Below, piece by piece: positions 6,007 through 7,145 of a DNA stretch of 7,145 nucleotides (its first letter is position 1; every line of letters starts with the position of its first letter). A program made the position numbers and the translations under genes. The notes under the pieces were generated by a model, which did not search any database, was not told where the DNA came from, and saw nothing but the letters and a program-made list of their open reading frames with translations. Location of the stretch: NCBI GenBank assembly GCA_030614505.1, contig JAUWTX010000104.1, positions 1-7,145 on the forward strand. Direction: 5' to 3'. The DNA is from Desulfuromonadales bacterium. Lineage in GTDB: Bacteria; Desulfobacterota; Desulfuromonadia; Desulfuromonadales; BM103.

Positions 6007-7145
6007 TTATAAAGCCTTGCCTGCCTGAGAGCTTGCCACCCCGTCTGTTTGTAATTGCCACAGGCCGTTGTCGACGCGAAGAGTCAACATGCCATCCTGA
6101 TCGGTTCTGAAAAGCGGGATTTGCTGTGCTGCACATGCTTCGATAGTCTTCTGATGTGGGAAGCCGTAAGGGTTTCCCCGCCCAGATGAGACAAAGGCTG
6201 CAGATGGTTGTATCCAGTCGAGATACCATTCTGGTTGAGAATGACGACTGCCATGATGTGGCAATTTTAAAAGCGATATCCGCCCGGGCACTCCTGCTTC
6301 TCGCAATTGCTGTAAGCCCCTTTTGCCGAGATCAGCGGTCAGCAAGACGCCGTCTGCCTGCTGCCCGGCAAAAATGGCAATTGAGCGTTCATTGATATCC
6401 TGTGCCTTTTGCGATGGTGCAAAGAGACTGAATGTCTGGTGTGTACCACTTAGAAGCTGAGACCAGCCTTCATCAACATGGTGCATAGTTACATCACGTT
6501 GTTTCAGGACCTCCTGCAGTTCGGGTGCGAGTTTGGCAACCTCTCCGGCAAGGTAAAAGGACTCAACCGGGAAACGTCGGAGAATGTAGACCAGGCCGGA
6601 GCTGTGGTCAGGGTGGTTGTGTGTGAGGATCACTCCCTGCAGGCGATCAATGCCCATGCGTCCTAAGGCAGGTGCGATCAGTTGCTCCCCCGGGTCGATA
6701 CTGGATCCGGGCAGGCCACCGCCGTCGATCAGGTAATGAATATCATTGGCCAGGGAAACAAGGGTAGCATCACCCTGACCGACACTCAGGGCCGTGACCT
6801 GGAAGTCAGCAATCTGAGGTTGCATTATCCAGGCAGTACTTGACGCTGTCAGCAGGATAACCAGCCTGAAGAGCCAATGTCGCTTTTCTTTGCCAAAAGG
6901 CAGCAATATTAATAAGGCTCCAATCAGAAGAATCAGGCTGGAAGCTGTCAGGTAGAGTGGGATCGCTGCTAGTCCAGGCCAATGGCTGATGCTGGTGACA
7001 CCGCTGATCGCAAGCATTACAAGCTTGGCGGAGAGCAACAGGCCCCAATCAGCAAGCTGGGTAGAGAAAGGTAAGACTGCCATGCTGACCAATCCGACAG
7101 GAACAGCACCCCAGGCGATCAAGGGGATGGCAATCAGATTGGTGA
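6007..7145 (-). CDS. comEC: ComEC/Rec2 competence protein, C-terminal part
   Basis: The reading frame is open to the right edge, giving 378 visible residues; the N-terminus lies outside the window. ComEC forms the inner-membrane channel for single-stranded DNA during natural transformation. The visible start, TNLIAIPLIAWGAVPVGL, fits the end of the competence membrane domain. Hydrophobic segments follow up to about 6820, for example LYLTASSLILLIGALLILLP. The rest is the ComEC metallo-beta-lactamase domain: SVGQGDA, LIDGGG, THNHPDH (metal ligands, about 6624-6604), NERS, LTADLG (usually LTGD), KLPHHGSRHS, and SSGRGNPYGFPH near the end. The apparent start at 7122 is an internal TTG, not the real start. 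The key metal ligands are present, so this domain may be an active nuclease. It lies 57 bases before the GGDEF gene. Confidence 0.93.
   Translation of the reverse strand, partial: TNLIAIPLIAWGAVPVGLVSMAVLPFSTQLADWGLLLSAKLVMLAISGVTSISHWPGLAAIPLYLTASSLILLIGALLILLPFGKEKRHWLFRLVILLTASSTAWIMQPQIADFQVTALSVGQGDATLVSLANDIHYLIDGGGLPGSSIDPGEQLIAPALGRMGIDRLQGVILTHNHPDHSSGLVYILRRFPVESFYLAGEVAKLAPELQEVLKQRDVTMHHVDEGWSQLLSGTHQTFSLFAPSQKAQDINERSIAIFAGQQADGVLLTADLGKRGLQQLREAGVPGRISLLKLPHHGSRHSQPEWYLDWIQPSAAFVSSGRGNPYGFPHQKTIEACAAQQIPLFRTDQDGMLTLRVDNGLWQLQTDGVASSQAGKAL

Noticed and set aside
6007..7122. A complete stand-alone metallo-beta-lactamase gene starting at 7122
   Set aside because: The apparent start is an internal TTG in a frame that stays open to the window edge, and the sequence on both sides of it reads as ComEC membrane domain.

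Overview
The window is ordinary-looking bacterial chromosome. All six genes lie on the minus strand, so transcription runs from high to low coordinates: comEC (3' part), a REC-GAF-GGDEF response regulator, hisS, aspS, a LysM lipoprotein gene, and the first 36 codons of a monomeric isocitrate dehydrogenase gene. Balanced base composition, a class II HisRS with paired cysteines, the REC-GGDEF/hisS neighbourhood and the protein sequences suggest a member of the Desulfuromonadales (Geobacter/Desulfuromonas/Pelobacter relatives). This is inference from sequence memory, not a search.

Layout. 7145-6007: the C-terminal part of ComEC, with the end of its membrane region and its metallo-beta-lactamase domain. 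5949-4576: a 457-residue signalling enzyme. 4575-4361: a 215-base spacer with a promoter candidate and two opposed arrays of degenerate 7-base repeats that form a large inverted repeat in the hisS leader. 4360-3089 and 2993-1188: histidyl- and aspartyl-tRNA synthetases, both with non-ATG starts. 1155-457: an envelope lipoprotein 32 bases behind aspS and probably cotranscribed with it. 456-111: a 346-base spacer with a near-consensus sigma-70 promoter, a perfect 15-base palindrome over its -10 box, and an intrinsic-terminator-like hairpin just past the expected start site. 110-1: the isocitrate dehydrogenase gene.

The most interesting item is the GGDEF protein. Its catalytic motif is intact, but the base-recognising aspartate of the GHxxGD segment is serine (GHLVGS, Ser345). 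That is the signature of hybrid promiscuous (Hypr) GGDEF enzymes, which make 3',3'-cyclic GMP-AMP. Domain order, length and the near-identical position of the serine (Ser347 in Geobacter GacA) point to a GacA-type cGAMP synthase. In Geobacter this signal acts through GEMM-Ib riboswitches and supports electron transfer to mineral surfaces. No such riboswitch is visible here, so its targets would lie elsewhere.

Secondary points are a probable non-discriminating AspRS (His38 and Gly90, implying Asn-tRNA made by amidation), an eight-cysteine insertion in HisRS, and the stacked regulatory signals ahead of isocitrate dehydrogenase.
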